A stretch of DNA of 64,000 nucleotides from Diplosphaera chodatii (lineage: Eukaryota; Chlorophyta; Trebouxiophyceae; Prasiolales; Stichococcaceae), in contig JAALGY010000034.1 of assembly GCA_032358165.1 (NCBI GenBank), positions 310,001 through 374,000 on the forward strand, given 5' to 3'. The translations under genes and the position numbers were made by a program. Below the pieces are notes generated by a model. It did no database searches, was not told the DNA's origin, and worked only from the letters and a program-made list of their open reading frames with translations. Positions within the stretch are counted from its first letter, which is position 1, and every line of letters begins with the position of its first letter. Positions 10,807 through 21,541 of the stretch are shown here, one piece after another.

Positions 10807-13429
10807 TCAACCCGTGCTCCACATTCTCATCTCAGCTGGCGTGAACCGCAGACGCATGCTGGGGTTTGCACCCACAAAGGGTGCGACCTGCAGCTGCCGC
10901 TTGTGCACGGGCATACTGCTGTCGCCAAAGTCCTCGTGCATGGCTGCTGCGAGTGCGTCGACCCTACAGACACCATCAAACCCTCAAATGTGGCTCTATC
11001 TCTATGATGCCTACTTCCACAACACACATGTCTCGCTCGAGAGCTTCAGTCCTGGTCTCGACCACCTGTGTGCTAGTTCCATCATGCACTGTTCATACGA
11101 TATTCTGCAGGATAAAATGTGCACCCGTGCTGGTCCAGCCGAAAGATGTCTGCATAGGTGGCAGGGAACTGCGGCGGCTGCGTGACATGCCCAACAGGGT
11201 TTGGACCACCTGTTATATTGCACAACGCAGCGTCATCTTGCTTGCAGCAAACTTCCATGTTGCTACATCAAGTAGACTGGCTCGTGCAGAATTTGGATAC
11301 CACACTCTGATCATGTGCACGTGGCAAATTTGTTCGTAGTGTGCGTTATCACAGTATGACAAGTGTGTTGTGCAAGATGACAGCAATCGCTGGAAGGCAA
11401 AGGCAAGGTATCTATGCGGAAACAGGCTACAGCGGTGAAATGCACCTGAAGACTCGACCACCAGTGGTTTGATTGGCACACCCAGGATCTGCATCCATTG
11501 CGGCAGATAGGCACCGACCAGTTGCTGGTCTGCCTGCAGACATATGCCAGATGCTAAACAGGTGGCAGCAGGCCATCAGCAACAGTACATAACTGTACAC
11601 TTCTTGCACTATGTCAGTGCAGGTGTTGCAGGCCCTGGTGATGTCAAGAGTTCTTGGATGCAATAGCATCACGCATGTGCCTGCTGTTCTCCTAGTGCGG
11701 CTTGTGCTTTTGGCGCGTCACTGACAAGCCGGCGACTCGCTGTCGGACAGTGACGACAGGCGCAAGGTGACATGCTAAGGTGCTTTTATTCCTGACGTTG
11801 CCAGAGGGGATCAGCGTACCTCGTCGGTCACCAGCCTGTTGTGCTTGCGCAGCTGCGTATTTGTTGTGCTGGCCTCCACACCTGCCAGCCGGCTTGTCAT
11901 CGCATCTACCTGCAGTGGCTAGCAGCAGCAACATGGTGCAGATACCCGCAATTGCCAGTGCACTATTGTCATGTGAGTGACTGTGTTTGTACTGAAAAAC
12001 ATCAGCCGACTATCCAGCGCATGTGTGTACAGTGTCAACCTTGTACGTGCTTCAAGTCAATCAGCAACTTCGTCATAGCAGCCATGAGGTTTGGTAGACG
12101 AAATGACATCAGCAGCTGCAGTGTGCATGCAGTGTCCATTCTATATAGCTGCAAGCCGCACCTGCTGCTGTAGTGCGTCTTGCCAATCTGCAAGCTGTTT
12201 GATGCGCTTCACCGCACCACGCAGCTCACTGGCTTTTGGGCCCGCATGCTCCCGCGGGCCTGCATGCTCACATTCACAATGGTCAGCCAGCCTGCACTCC
12301 TTGGCGCCCGGCACATGCTGATGCATGGATGTCGCCACAGGACCCTTCGGGCACCACAGCTGTGCGTGGCCCAGCAGCTGCCGCAGGGGAGTGCGCTCAG
12401 TCTCCCCACCTGCAGCGGGCGCAGACGGCGTGCAACATCAGCAGCCAGCAGCCCGCTGTGCGGCGGGCCACAGGTCTTGCGGGCTGTCTGGCGATTTCTC
12501 TTGCCTGTGAGGAGTAGCACAGCATCCACCGTCCGCATACTGCGAGATGCATGCCGTTTGCATGCTGGACATGCCGCCGGATGCTGCTGATGACAGTGCC
12601 GCGTGTACAACATGTCCTGCAGTAGTGCTGCAGCAACTGGAGGAACATAACTGCAACTGCCAGCCTCCCTGCTGCTGCCTACTGGAGGCAGACAGCATGT
12701 CTGCGGCATTGCTAGCACCAGTGGCGGAGCCAGAATCAACATAGCTGTGCACAGTCACACTGTGACACACATGTATACAGACAGAGGAGCAGCTTCGTTG
12801 CCTGTGCTTGAGCCATTTTCCGGGAGCAGCACTGCCGTGCTCAGCCTGCTGGGTGGCACGTCATCTTCAGGGCTGCTGGCGAATGTTGGAGCCGGGTCTG
12901 GCAGCAGGGTGTCAGATGTGTTAGGGTCGTGGGTCGCCGCCGGCACTGCTGCAGCTGTCTCGGGCAGCGCGGCTTGCCACTGCTGTGCCTGTGCAGGCCC
13001 TACATACAGCACACATTGATCGTGTCTGGCGCCGGTCGGCTGGAAGGCTCAGCAGCTTGCCTGCTCGTACAGTTACCAGCAGGAATCTGGCTGTGCCAGT
13101 CTGGCAGCCTTGGTGGTTGACTGCTGCGCTGGCAGACTCTAACGGCAAATGCCGCCTCATAGACGCGGCCTTGCAGAGGCCATGGGTCGCTGACATGTCC
13201 AATGTAAAAGATACCAGCTTGACTGTGTCAGACGCTCTATGCACAGCTTTGCAACTATTCCGCTGTCAGCACCGCTGACGACCCTCGTGACCATGCAGTT
13301 TTCGTCGCATTGCGCATTAAAGCTGCACACTGCCAGTCTTACACCGACAATCTTCGATGTGTTTCTTACAGCAGGGTTACCTGCTGCTGCATCACGGCCA
13401 CGACCACGTGGCTGAGGCGGTGTTGCCAT
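10807..13429 (-). CDS. Tandem family copy A: uncharacterised coiled-coil-like protein (245 aa)
   Basis: Family not recognised. Seven exons: 13429-13381, 12999-12802, 12232-12162, 11909-11820, 11533-11446, 11209-11125 and 10963-10807. They sum to 738 nt with all phases consistent (1,1,0,0,1,2). Order of parts: a short basic start MATPPQPRGRGRD; a Pro/Ala/Asp-rich linker; a helix with RIKQLADWQDALQQQ; a helix with TTNTQLRKHN; PLVVESSG; ATYADIFRLDQHG; then VDALAAAMHEDFGDSS and a short tail. No signal peptide or membrane segment. The same modules with the same phases occur in the next two genes on this strand. The intron after exon 2 uses a GC donor (CAG|GCAACG). Gene structure is well supported by comparison among copies; function is unknown. 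Confidence 0.78.
12233..12801 (-). other. Probable GC-AG intron in family copy A
   Basis: The donor reads CACAG|GCAACG in phase 1. Copies B and C have GT (GTACAC, GTGCGT) at the same intron. No phase-1 GT was found nearby. Confidence 0.65.
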
Positions 13430-14023
13430 CTCGTTGCTGCAGCTGCTCACTGAGACAAGCTTGAGTCAAGCTGCTCAAGCAATCAAAAGAACATCAATTT
13501 TTTGCCATGGCTGGGCGTGGCTTGGCTACTGATGGCATTGCCTACAATGCTTTCATCAGCATGTGCGGTGTAAGATGATGCCACCTTTCGAAGCGCCGGC
13601 GGAATATCTAGTGGCGTTGTTCGTGAACCACTCCACTGTGGCCTGCTGCATGCAAGAGCAAGTGCTGGCAAGCCGAGGCCGCCTTGGACGGCACGTGCCA
13701 TGTCCACGTCAGCTTAGTTGCTTCTGATGTGATGTCGGTTGCTGCTACCGTAAGCTCAAGATCGTCAGGCAACGTTTGGGACGGGATGATAACATGTTGC
13801 CCGTCACCACGCACCACACTGCAGTGGCTGGTGCTCATAAGCAAGCTGAGTGCCACTTGCCGGTCAAACACCGCGCAGGCAGACATGATGCAGCGTTGCC
13901 AGGAGCGCTGCGCGTCAGCTGGTTTTGCATATCCTTGCTGCCTGGGTCGTGTTCCTGATGACCATGCTTTTTAGTTTGCGTGCGCAGTCTGCGATTCTGA
14001 AGATACTGAGTCTTCATTCCTAT
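13430..14023. other. Intergenic between family copies A and B
   Basis: Upstream of copy A and downstream of copy B. It contains a block (13593-13735) related to 19948-20075. No complete exon is evident. Confidence 0.5.
13593..13735. repeat. Diverged repeat shared with 19948-20075
   Basis: Shares GCCGGCGGAATATCTAG and CCTTGGACGGCACGTG, and then a cCACGTCAGC segment, with the later block in the same order. Indels shift frames between the copies. It could be a duplicated upstream region of this gene family. Confidence 0.7.
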
Positions 14024-16184
14024 CTAGTATTTATCATCCTCAGCCCCCGATGCCGCAATCGCACAGACACACTCATGATGTGAGGCTAGCATGCACACAT
14101 CGGGGCTGGGGTGTGCGCCCACAAAGGCCGCAATACGCATTTGCCGTGTGTTCACGTCCATGCTCCTGCTGCCAAAGTCCTCGTGCATGGCCAGGGCCAG
14201 GGCATCAATCCTGCAAAAGTGGATCCACCACACATGTATATCCCAGAGACATCACAGCTTTGAGCCGCTCAACTACATCACTAGCACCTGATTGCCATGT
14301 GCCAGGCGCCGTGCAGCAACAGGACTGCTGCCAGCGTCATGGCAGTGTACAGTTGCACTCATCGAGTGGAAGATAATCAAAGTGCAGTGCAGTGCAGTGC
14401 AGTGATGAGTACGTAAGCAAAGCAACACACCCGTCTTGGTCCAACCGCCAGATGTCCGCATAGGTGGCAGGGAACTCCGGAATGACGTCTCCAACCGGGT
14501 TGGGACCACCTGGACAACAGAGAAGAAATAGAACACATGTGGTGGTCACGCTAAATGAAATAGAATAATTTGCTGGGTTTTACTCCGCTGCCGCTGAAAG
14601 GTGGCTGAGAGAATGCATGACCATGTAACAACCAATATACATGCACGTTCATCAAACCGGCATTTGCAGTGAGTCGTAGGCTGGTCTGCTCTGCATGCTG
14701 TCGACGAGGCTTTTGCTGCACATGAATCTGTTCAGCAATAGCCACGACTTGCCTGAACACTCCACCACCAGCGGTTTGAGTGGTAGGCCCAGGCATTGCA
14801 TCCATTCTTGGGTGTAATGGAGGCTGCCAGGCCAGTTGCTGATGCGGTGCTCCTCCCGAGCGTGATGCTTGGCCCATTGCAACTGCTGTTCTGCCTGCAG
14901 GCATAAGACACCAGGGAGCCTCAAATCAAAACGTGCTGTGATAGTGAGGATGAAAATACCTTGAGCGACACTTGCTTGACAACGCTCTTCCCAAGACGGC
15001 TGTGCAACAACATGTGCCTGCCGCCTGTTGGGAAATGCGCTGCATCACTTCCTACGGGTGCGGGCAGTTCAAAGTTTCCGAGACAGATGCATGGCACTGT
15101 CAAGCATGTTGCATACCGAGCTTGACATGTGATTGCACATGCATCTTGTTGCACGTGCCTCATCAGTGGTAACCTTGTTATCCTTGCGGCGCTGCAGATT
15201 GGTGGTGACAGCCGTCGCGGCCGTTAGCTGGCTTGTCACGGCTCTCATCTGCAACGCAGTGGGACACAGCCTTCCTCTCATTTGAGCAGACTTTTCGTTG
15301 ACATCCGCCGGCACCACGATCGTCATGGCAGAGCCGCTGCAGGATTGGAGTCCAACGTGGCTGATGGAATACATGCCAGCACTACTGTCAACCGAACATC
15401 TGCACAGCTGCAGATGGTCTGAACAATAGAACCTGACGCTGCAGTGCATTCTGCGTGTCCACGAGCTGATCGATGCGAGCAGCCATGGAGGCCACAACAT
15501 CCTGCAGGGCTTCTGGCCCTGCAAGCAAGGCTGAGAGCGGGGCTTGAGTGATGCAAGCATGGTTGTCAACCTTCATCACACAGATTGCAGCAGTTTGACC
15601 CGAGTCACAAATGCAGCTTGCAGAGTCGTGCAGACAGGAACACCAACATCAGTCAGCACCATCTGCGCCACTCTGTAGGGGTGGATGGTCATGTGTACCT
15701 GCGACTTGGTTGTGGTCCGATGCTGGCGCTGCAGTTGCAGCCGCAACGGGCGAAGCCGGGGGACCAGGACTGTCACACTCTTCTGACTCCAGGGCCTCAG
15801 CAGCCGGCCCCGACGCCGGCAATGCGGGGACCGCCGCCGGATGCCACAAGCGCAGCCGCTGCGCACCTGCAGACTCTGCAGTGCAACACGATGCATGCAT
15901 GCCTTACGCCCCCTGGCTAGATCACGATGCAGATCGGTGCCAAGGCAGGATATTGAACTGTCAGCAGTCCACAGCACAGGCAGCTGCGCATCGTGGACCA
16001 GTTCGCTAACATGTAGCAGCAGCCTGGTTGCAGGGCAACCCAGAGATGTCGATATCCTTCCTCATGCAGACACACCTGCGGCTGGTCGCTTGGGCGGTGA
16101 TGCCAGGCGTGACTTCCGTTTTGGCTGCCTGCGCAGCCAGCTGCGTTGCCGTGATGCTACAGTCGACGGTTGACCAAATGTCAT
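14024..16184 (-). CDS. Tandem family copy B: uncharacterised coiled-coil-like protein (286 aa)
   Basis: Seven exons: 16184-16076, 15866-15699, 15518-15433, 15248-15159, 14894-14753, 14509-14431 and 14210-14024. They sum to 861 nt (287 codons with stop); all phases match copy A. Parts: a strongly basic start (SWLRRQPKRKSRL); an Ala/Pro linker ending SPVAAATAAP; a helix with RIDQLVDTQNALQRQ; TTNLQRRKDN; WMQCLGLPLKPLVVECSG; VGDVIPEFPATYADIWRLDQDG in part; then IDALALAMHEDFGSRS and a tail GAEDDKY. The basic N-terminus could be a nuclear or nucleic-acid-binding tract, which is inference. Introns after exons 4 and 5 begin with GC. The family is unknown to me. Confidence 0.8.
14381..14404. repeat. 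AGTGC pentanucleotide microsatellite
   Basis: Nearly five perfect AGTGC units, within the last intron of family copy B. Confidence 0.95.
14510..14752 (-). other. GC-AG intron 5 of family copy B
   Basis: Donor TTCAG|GCAAGT in phase 1. Copy A has TTCAG|GTGCAT and copy C TTCAG|GCAAGC at the same place. Confidence 0.85.
14895..15158 (-). other. GC-AG intron 4 of family copy B
   Basis: Donor GAG|GCACGT. The exon is then exactly 90 nt, as in copies A and C, whose donors at this site are GTACGC and GTGCAG. Confidence 0.75.
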
Positions 16185-16687
16185 GACTGGCCAGCTGTCA
16201 GCTGTTGTGCCTCTATTTCGGTCTCTGTGTGTGGCGGATCGTGCTTGATCCTCTTGCAGATTGCAAAGTCCCGTGCATATGACTCAGCCGGTGCCATGTG
16301 AGGAGTGCTTGCATGCAGAGGCAGCTGGAAGCAGTCATTCAATATCAACGCCGATCGTCTGCCTTGCTGCTGGCCACCTCCTCCCTTTCTGCTGCGTGGG
16401 TATTAGCCTTGCCATGCCAACGGCACCGCAGTGGCCAGGACACCGCATATACTACTTGCGCACTGTGCTTGCAGCAGCGCTGTATTAGCGCCGCAACAGG
16501 GCGCGTCGTACGACAGCTTCATTGAAACGTCACGATCACAAACTCATGCAGCAGGACTTTGCATCTTGCCAGAACCCCACACCATGCAACGTCCACAGGA
16601 GCGCACGTAGTTGCAGAGGCATCCCTCAGCCTCTTCGGCGGGCTGCCCCGCCCGTTCCGCAAACGGCTTTTCCTTTCCTGCTGCGTC
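16185..16687. other. Intergenic between family copies B and C
   Basis: About 500 bases holding the copy B promoter and the copy C 3' end. No further exon or repeat recognised. Confidence 0.5.
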
Positions 16688-18693
16688 TCACTCATTACCG
16701 TCTGCACTGCACGGTTCCCCATCGTCCTCATCGCCATCCCCGTCCTTGGCGGCCTCTGAAGCCATGTCCAGAGCCTCCTTTCCCTCGCCCATCATTGCGT
16801 GCACCCGCAGCTCCTCGCTGTACTGCGCGCCAATGTGGACCGCAAACTGCAGCTGGCGCTTGTGCAGGGCCTCGCTGCGGCTGCCAAAGTCCTCGTGCAT
16901 GGCTTCCGCCAGGGCATCAACCCTGCGTATGCAACCATGATTGTGATGCACAGCTGGCGCTGACCATGGGTGTGGTGCGCCAGCTCCTGAGCACAAGAGT
17001 GCAATGTTGCTTTGACCTCCAACAGTATTGATGTCCTCATCGTGGCCTGCATAGCATCCACGAAGAGCAAGTAATTTCTTGTTAGCATGATGGTTGTCGC
17101 ATGAGCTGCGCACCCGTCCTGGTCGAGGCGGAAGATGTCTGCATAGGTGGCGGGGAACAGTGGCGGTTGGATGACATGCCCGACGGGATGCGGCCCACCT
17201 GCATGCATGTGATGAAGCTGAACACAAGGGAATGCAGTTGCAGGTCTGCAGGGTCCTGTCCCCCAGCTGAAGTGGAGAGACCATGCTGACCTGTCATCGA
17301 TCCTGGGCTGTGAAAGTTTGCAGTAGTTGCAAGGGTGGGCAGTGCCGTGTCGTCATTCTTTTTCACTGCCTGGTCTGCTGCTCGTGTCACGAGGCTGCGA
17401 CAACTGACGCTTGATATGCAACCAGATGCTTCTTCAGACAGCAGCACCAGCGCTACACAAACAGTGTCATGGCATGCACCATCAGAGGACCTAGTTGCAC
17501 TGTAGTATGCTGAGAAACCATCATGTCATCCATGCAATGCAAGGCTTGCCTGAAGACTCGACCAGGAGTGGCTTCAGCGAGACGTTCAGGAACTCCCTCC
17601 ACCGATTCATGTAGTACAGCCGGCTGCCGATGGCATTCCGCAACTGGGTGTCAGCCTGCAGGTGAAGTAAGGGCACATCTCAGAAGCACCAGACTGAGTC
17701 ATGCAAGCAGCGCTGCAGAGCACCTATCCAGCCTTGTACGCCACCCACGCTACTGAGTGGCAGCACGCACTATGCAGGATGTGTCAGCTGAGGCTTGCAG
17801 GGCGCGAGTGGCTACAAGCGCAGGTGCACTGCCAGCAACAGAGCAGCGGGCATTGGTGACGAATGCAAGTGTTGCATTCCAGAAAGTGCTTGCGCATGTG
17901 GTACAGGCTGCACCTTGTTGCTGATATTTCTGTTGTCCTTGCGCAGCTGCAGATTTGTGGTCAAGGCCGCCACACCAGTCATCTGGTTGGTCAGTGCTGC
18001 CACCTGCACCCAACCCCGCCACATCACACATTATGTATACTGTGCTGGTCGTCGTCACCAGGCTAACGGCTCCATGGCTGCGATTTGGTATGGCACAACC
18101 GCCAGCAGCTGGCTCATCACCGCAGGCAAGTTCAGGTGCACCTCCAGTGGGCATGAGTAATTCCTTAAGCTTGCTGGTGACCAGGACATGCAGAGCGTGG
18201 CATATGATGACCCTAGCAGATATATGATATAGCATCCGCACAGCACACCTGCTGCTGCAGTGTGTTCTGAGAGTCTACGAGCTGGTCAATGCGGCCCACC
18301 ATGGCGCCCATCACCTCGCGCAATGCACTGACCTCTGTGCGCAAGCCTGCATGCAGCACCTTGGCTGTGACTTGGCAGCCTCTGTTGACGATGCAAACCC
18401 GCACGTGTGCTGCTACAGTGGCATGCAGAGTGCAAACAGATTCAGGTAGGCCTCCAGTGCTGCAATGCCAGTGCAGCTGAATTGTACACATATGTGAATG
18501 GTTGCAAATTGGCACGCACCCGCAATCAGGTCGTGCTCAATAGCTGGCAGTGTAGTTGCAGCCACGGGTGATGGTGGAACACCGGCCATGTCGCCGCCAA
18601 ATGGGTGCAGACTTCCAACTCCCAGGCCCTCCACTTGAGCTGCGATGCCGACATGCGGCCGCAGGGACGGCAGCTGCAGCGCTGGCGCAGGAC
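16688..18693 (-). CDS. Tandem family copy C: uncharacterised coiled-coil-like protein, N-terminal exon unresolved
   Basis: Six exons in the family order: 18693-18520 (linker, GPAPALQLPSL to ATTLPAIEHD), 18346-18249 (RIDQLVDSQNTLQQQ), 18003-17914 (TTNLQLRKDN), 17655-17550 (RWREFLNVSLKPLLVESS), 17198-17114 (ATYADIFRLDQDG) and 16922-16688. The last exon carries VDALAEAMHEDFGSRSEALHKRQ and a long acidic tail ending EPCSADGNE. Phases match copies A and B. The tail, with DGDGDEDDGE, is longer than in A or B. The first exon must end in phase 1 and lie above 18693. An open piece at about 19130-19280 (VMAPDEAAAALLPGQ...NVSWLE) could belong but does not join in phase. The intron after PLLVESS has a GC donor. 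Confidence 0.75.
17199..17549 (-). other. GC-AG intron in family copy C
   Basis: Donor TTCAG|GCAAGC, the site that is GT in copy A and GC in copy B. Confidence 0.85.
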
Positions 18694-20588
18694 CTGCAAT
18701 GCAGGCGGTCACCCGTCAACTCGTTGGGTCAGCAGCAGCATGAACCCATGCAGTGAGAATGATCCCCTGGAAGATAGGCTCCCAGCATCACATGTCCAGG
18801 CGTGAAGGGCGGCATTGCATTGCTGACATTGTTTTCATGCCGTCGGCGGCATCTCAGCGGCTCAGTAATGTCAGTGCATATATACTATGCATGGCCAAAA
18901 GCTAGCTCTTATACTGGCAGCGCCAAACAGCCAATGTGATGCTGAGGCACTCAAGGTCTGAAAGGATTTCTGAACCTGCTGCTGGATGATGGTGACGCTG
19001 CAGTCATCGTGCTGTCTGTTTCTATGGGGCAGCTAGGGCAGCTGGGACACCCGCGCACAAACCCCATGGAACAGCATTAAGGGTTCTGATGCGGTCACAT
19101 CGATGCAGTAGCTGCCATTCATCGCAAGCACAGGTTTGCACCTCCAGCCAGGAAACATTGTCAGCCATGCCTGGGGTGTCGAGCAGGCTGCCAACATCGC
19201 CGGGCTGCATGGCCAACGGCTGCCCCGGCAGCAGTGCGGCCGCCGCCTCGTCTGGCGCCATTACAGGTAGTGCAGAAACTGGATACGATGGACTGTAGCC
19301 TGAATCTCCGTCGCAAGACAGCAAAATGCTAAGGAGACAAACAGTTTGCTGGTCTGTGGCATGTGCGAGACGTTTGACAGCTGTTTCAGTCACACATGCA
19401 GGTGCCTACTGTGCAATGCTGCCTCAAGTAGCAGATATCATAGGTGCCTGCATAGCCGAACGTGCAAAAGCACTCAGGATACACACCTGAGGGTGTCTGC
19501 TGCGGTACTGCTGCCATTTTGTTGTATCTCTTGCTCACCACTTCGTATCTGCTCACATGCAGCAATGTCACCAAAACAGTCAAGCCAGCACAAGCTGCCG
19601 CCTGATATCGATTTCTGTGTCTGGAGTCGTGTTTGCTTTGAAAGCGCAGATGAATTGCAGCTGCCCAAATAAAGTCTTGACATGGGCTGCATGAACCGGC
19701 AGCTGGACGTAGCACCGAAAGGCAAAGCTCCTGCACATCTGAAGTCCTGAACGGCAAGTTCTGCTCTTTGCAGGATAGGCCCTGTCCTCAATTTAACGGC
19801 AGATCCAAAGGCTTTACACAGGTCAGCAGTGATTGTGACTCAATCTGTGCTGCAGCAGGCTCACGCCACACTTCGCCTAACAAGCTGTGCTCATTGGGGA
19901 TTGGGCAGCTACACGCTGGACAGAACGCCTGCACCAAAACACCTAATACCGTGCCGGCGGAATATCTAGCGGCACCACTTCACGTGGCTTCACGAGCCTG
20001 ATGAAGGCATGTGTTCAGCCTGCCTGCCTGCCTTGGACGGCACGTGTCACCATCCACGTCAGCGATGAGGTTTGCCAGATTGCGTTCCTGCAAACACTCT
20101 CCACCACATTTCATTCTGTTTTTAGTTGTGTGCCACCATTTGCTTGAACATGCTATGAGCGCCAGCGTCAAACTCATGTGGCACCAGTCTGAACCTATGT
20201 GGTCCACCCTGATCTTGGCCCAGGACACCTTGCATCACACAGCCAGCAGCGAATCCAACCACAGCCATGAAACCTTTCTTGCCGCAGACTTAGCCAGCTG
20301 AGAGTCACAGCAGCGCAGGTGTTTTGGTGACCCACCAATAGTCATGGAAGGAAGAAAACTGGAAACCATACCAGAGTCCATGTATGGCCGGCCAGCGACT
20401 CACTGGTAGGCTTCTGGAAACGAACATGCTGCATTGTGGACCGCAGCCTGGAATTGGATCGATTTGAATATCGCTGTGAAGCACGCAGTTGTGCGGATAT
20501 GCTGCATGCATGATGCACATGGCAGACACTGCCGCCCAGACTCTACTGCATGGATCTCAGGTTCTGAGCAGCTGAGACGTACTGCAAC
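18694..20588. other. Upstream region of family copy C, no firm gene
   Basis: Should hold the missing first exon and promoter of copy C. An open minus-strand segment at about 19130-19280, rich in Ala/Pro/Asp, ends at a good donor (GAG|GTGCAA) and may be an exon. A block at 19948-20075 is related to 13593-13735. Nothing else is supported. Confidence 0.4.
19948..20075. repeat. Diverged repeat shared with 13593-13735
   Basis: Second copy of the block described at 13593. The shared words come in the same order and orientation, with indels. Confidence 0.7.
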
Positions 20589-20858
20589 ATGTTGAGCAGG
20601 AGCAGAAGCGACTGGAGCCAGTTCACATTGCGTGTGCTGTATACTTTGCTGGCGGCAGCGGTGCTGCTGATGTGCATCGTTTCATACCGCCAACAGCCAC
20701 CTGTCAGCAACATCGCACCTCCCGCCGCGGACATTCTGGGCCCCATAGCACGCAGCACTCCTGCTGCAGCCATCGGCAGTGAATCAGCATGTGCAGGGAT
20801 GGCAGACACAGCCGACTGCCAGAACCGCACAGTGGCAGTAGTAGTGCAAGACCCATGA
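20589..20858 (+). CDS. Small protein or first exon with N-terminal membrane anchor (89 aa)
   Basis: The frame from ATG 20589 has a short basic start (LSRSRSDW), one hydrophobic segment (VLYTLLAAAVLLMCIVSY, residues ~16-34), then a Pro/Ala stem. This is the layout of a type II Golgi or ER membrane protein such as a glycosyltransferase anchor. The frame stops at 20858 and I found no convincing downstream exon, so it may be a first exon of an unresolved gene or a relic. A clearly related but broken copy lies at 39448, which shows the unit has been duplicated. Function unknown. Confidence 0.4.
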   Translation: MLSRSRSDWSQFTLRVLYTLLAAAVLLMCIVSYRQQPPVSNIAPPAADILGPIARSTPAAAIGSESACAGMADTADCQNRTVAVVVQDP

Positions 20859-21541
20859 TGGCCCGATGGCTGCCTCAACAGCGGGGGTAGCCATGTCTGA
20901 ATGCGTGTACAAGGGCGGGTGTTGGCAGGGCAGCAGCGGCAGTACAGGACAGCGGCGGCAGTATATAACAAGCACTAACACCAGACCTGCAATATACCGT
21001 AAACTCTTTCAGCGCATCTGCAAGCCGTTGTAAGTTGGAAGGTTGGAAGGGCTGGCTCAGTGCTGGCAGACAGGCGGCCTGCCAATCACGCGCATGGCAC
21101 ACATTCGGCCAAAAGGCTGAGCATTCGAAGCACACAAGGATGTTCAGGTGTAGTGTTTCGGAATGTTCAGGTGTAGTCTGTCGGCACAGGTTTGCATCAA
21201 CCAAGGTTGTCCTGCACACTGCGCAGGCGGAGGTGTGGTGTGCCTATGACTGGCCAGTGGGCTGCAACAAAATTTGCGCTTTCGAGTGACTCACTCAGCT
21301 CGGAGCTAAACTCTACCTTGCGAACATCTGAAACTGCAATGCAATTGCTGCGTCTGACTGCAGGTTACCCAGACAGCACAAGGCGACCACAGGCGCACTG
21401 CTGCATACAATCGATGTGCAGGGCATCATCAATATCATTGTGTTTGCTCAAGTCTGATATGAACTGTGCTTAGGTAATTACGGATGGGTACGGCGCATCA
21501 GACCTGCCATGCGTCATACTAGGGAGAAGCGCAGAAGCGCA
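20859..21541. other. No gene recognised
   Basis: About 680 bases with only short frames on both strands. A ~14-nt word (ATGTTCAGGTGTAGT) occurs twice near 21140-21178. No exon with splice support seen. Confidence 0.4.

Noticed and set aside
12209..12742. 177-codon minus-strand open frame
   Set aside because: It lies in the long intron of family copy A and does not fit the exon phases shared by the three copies.
14278..14300. CACTAGCACCTGATTGCC as a second CACTA end
   Set aside because: Matches only the first eight bases of the element's terminal repeat, with no partner end, subterminal repeats or target duplication found.
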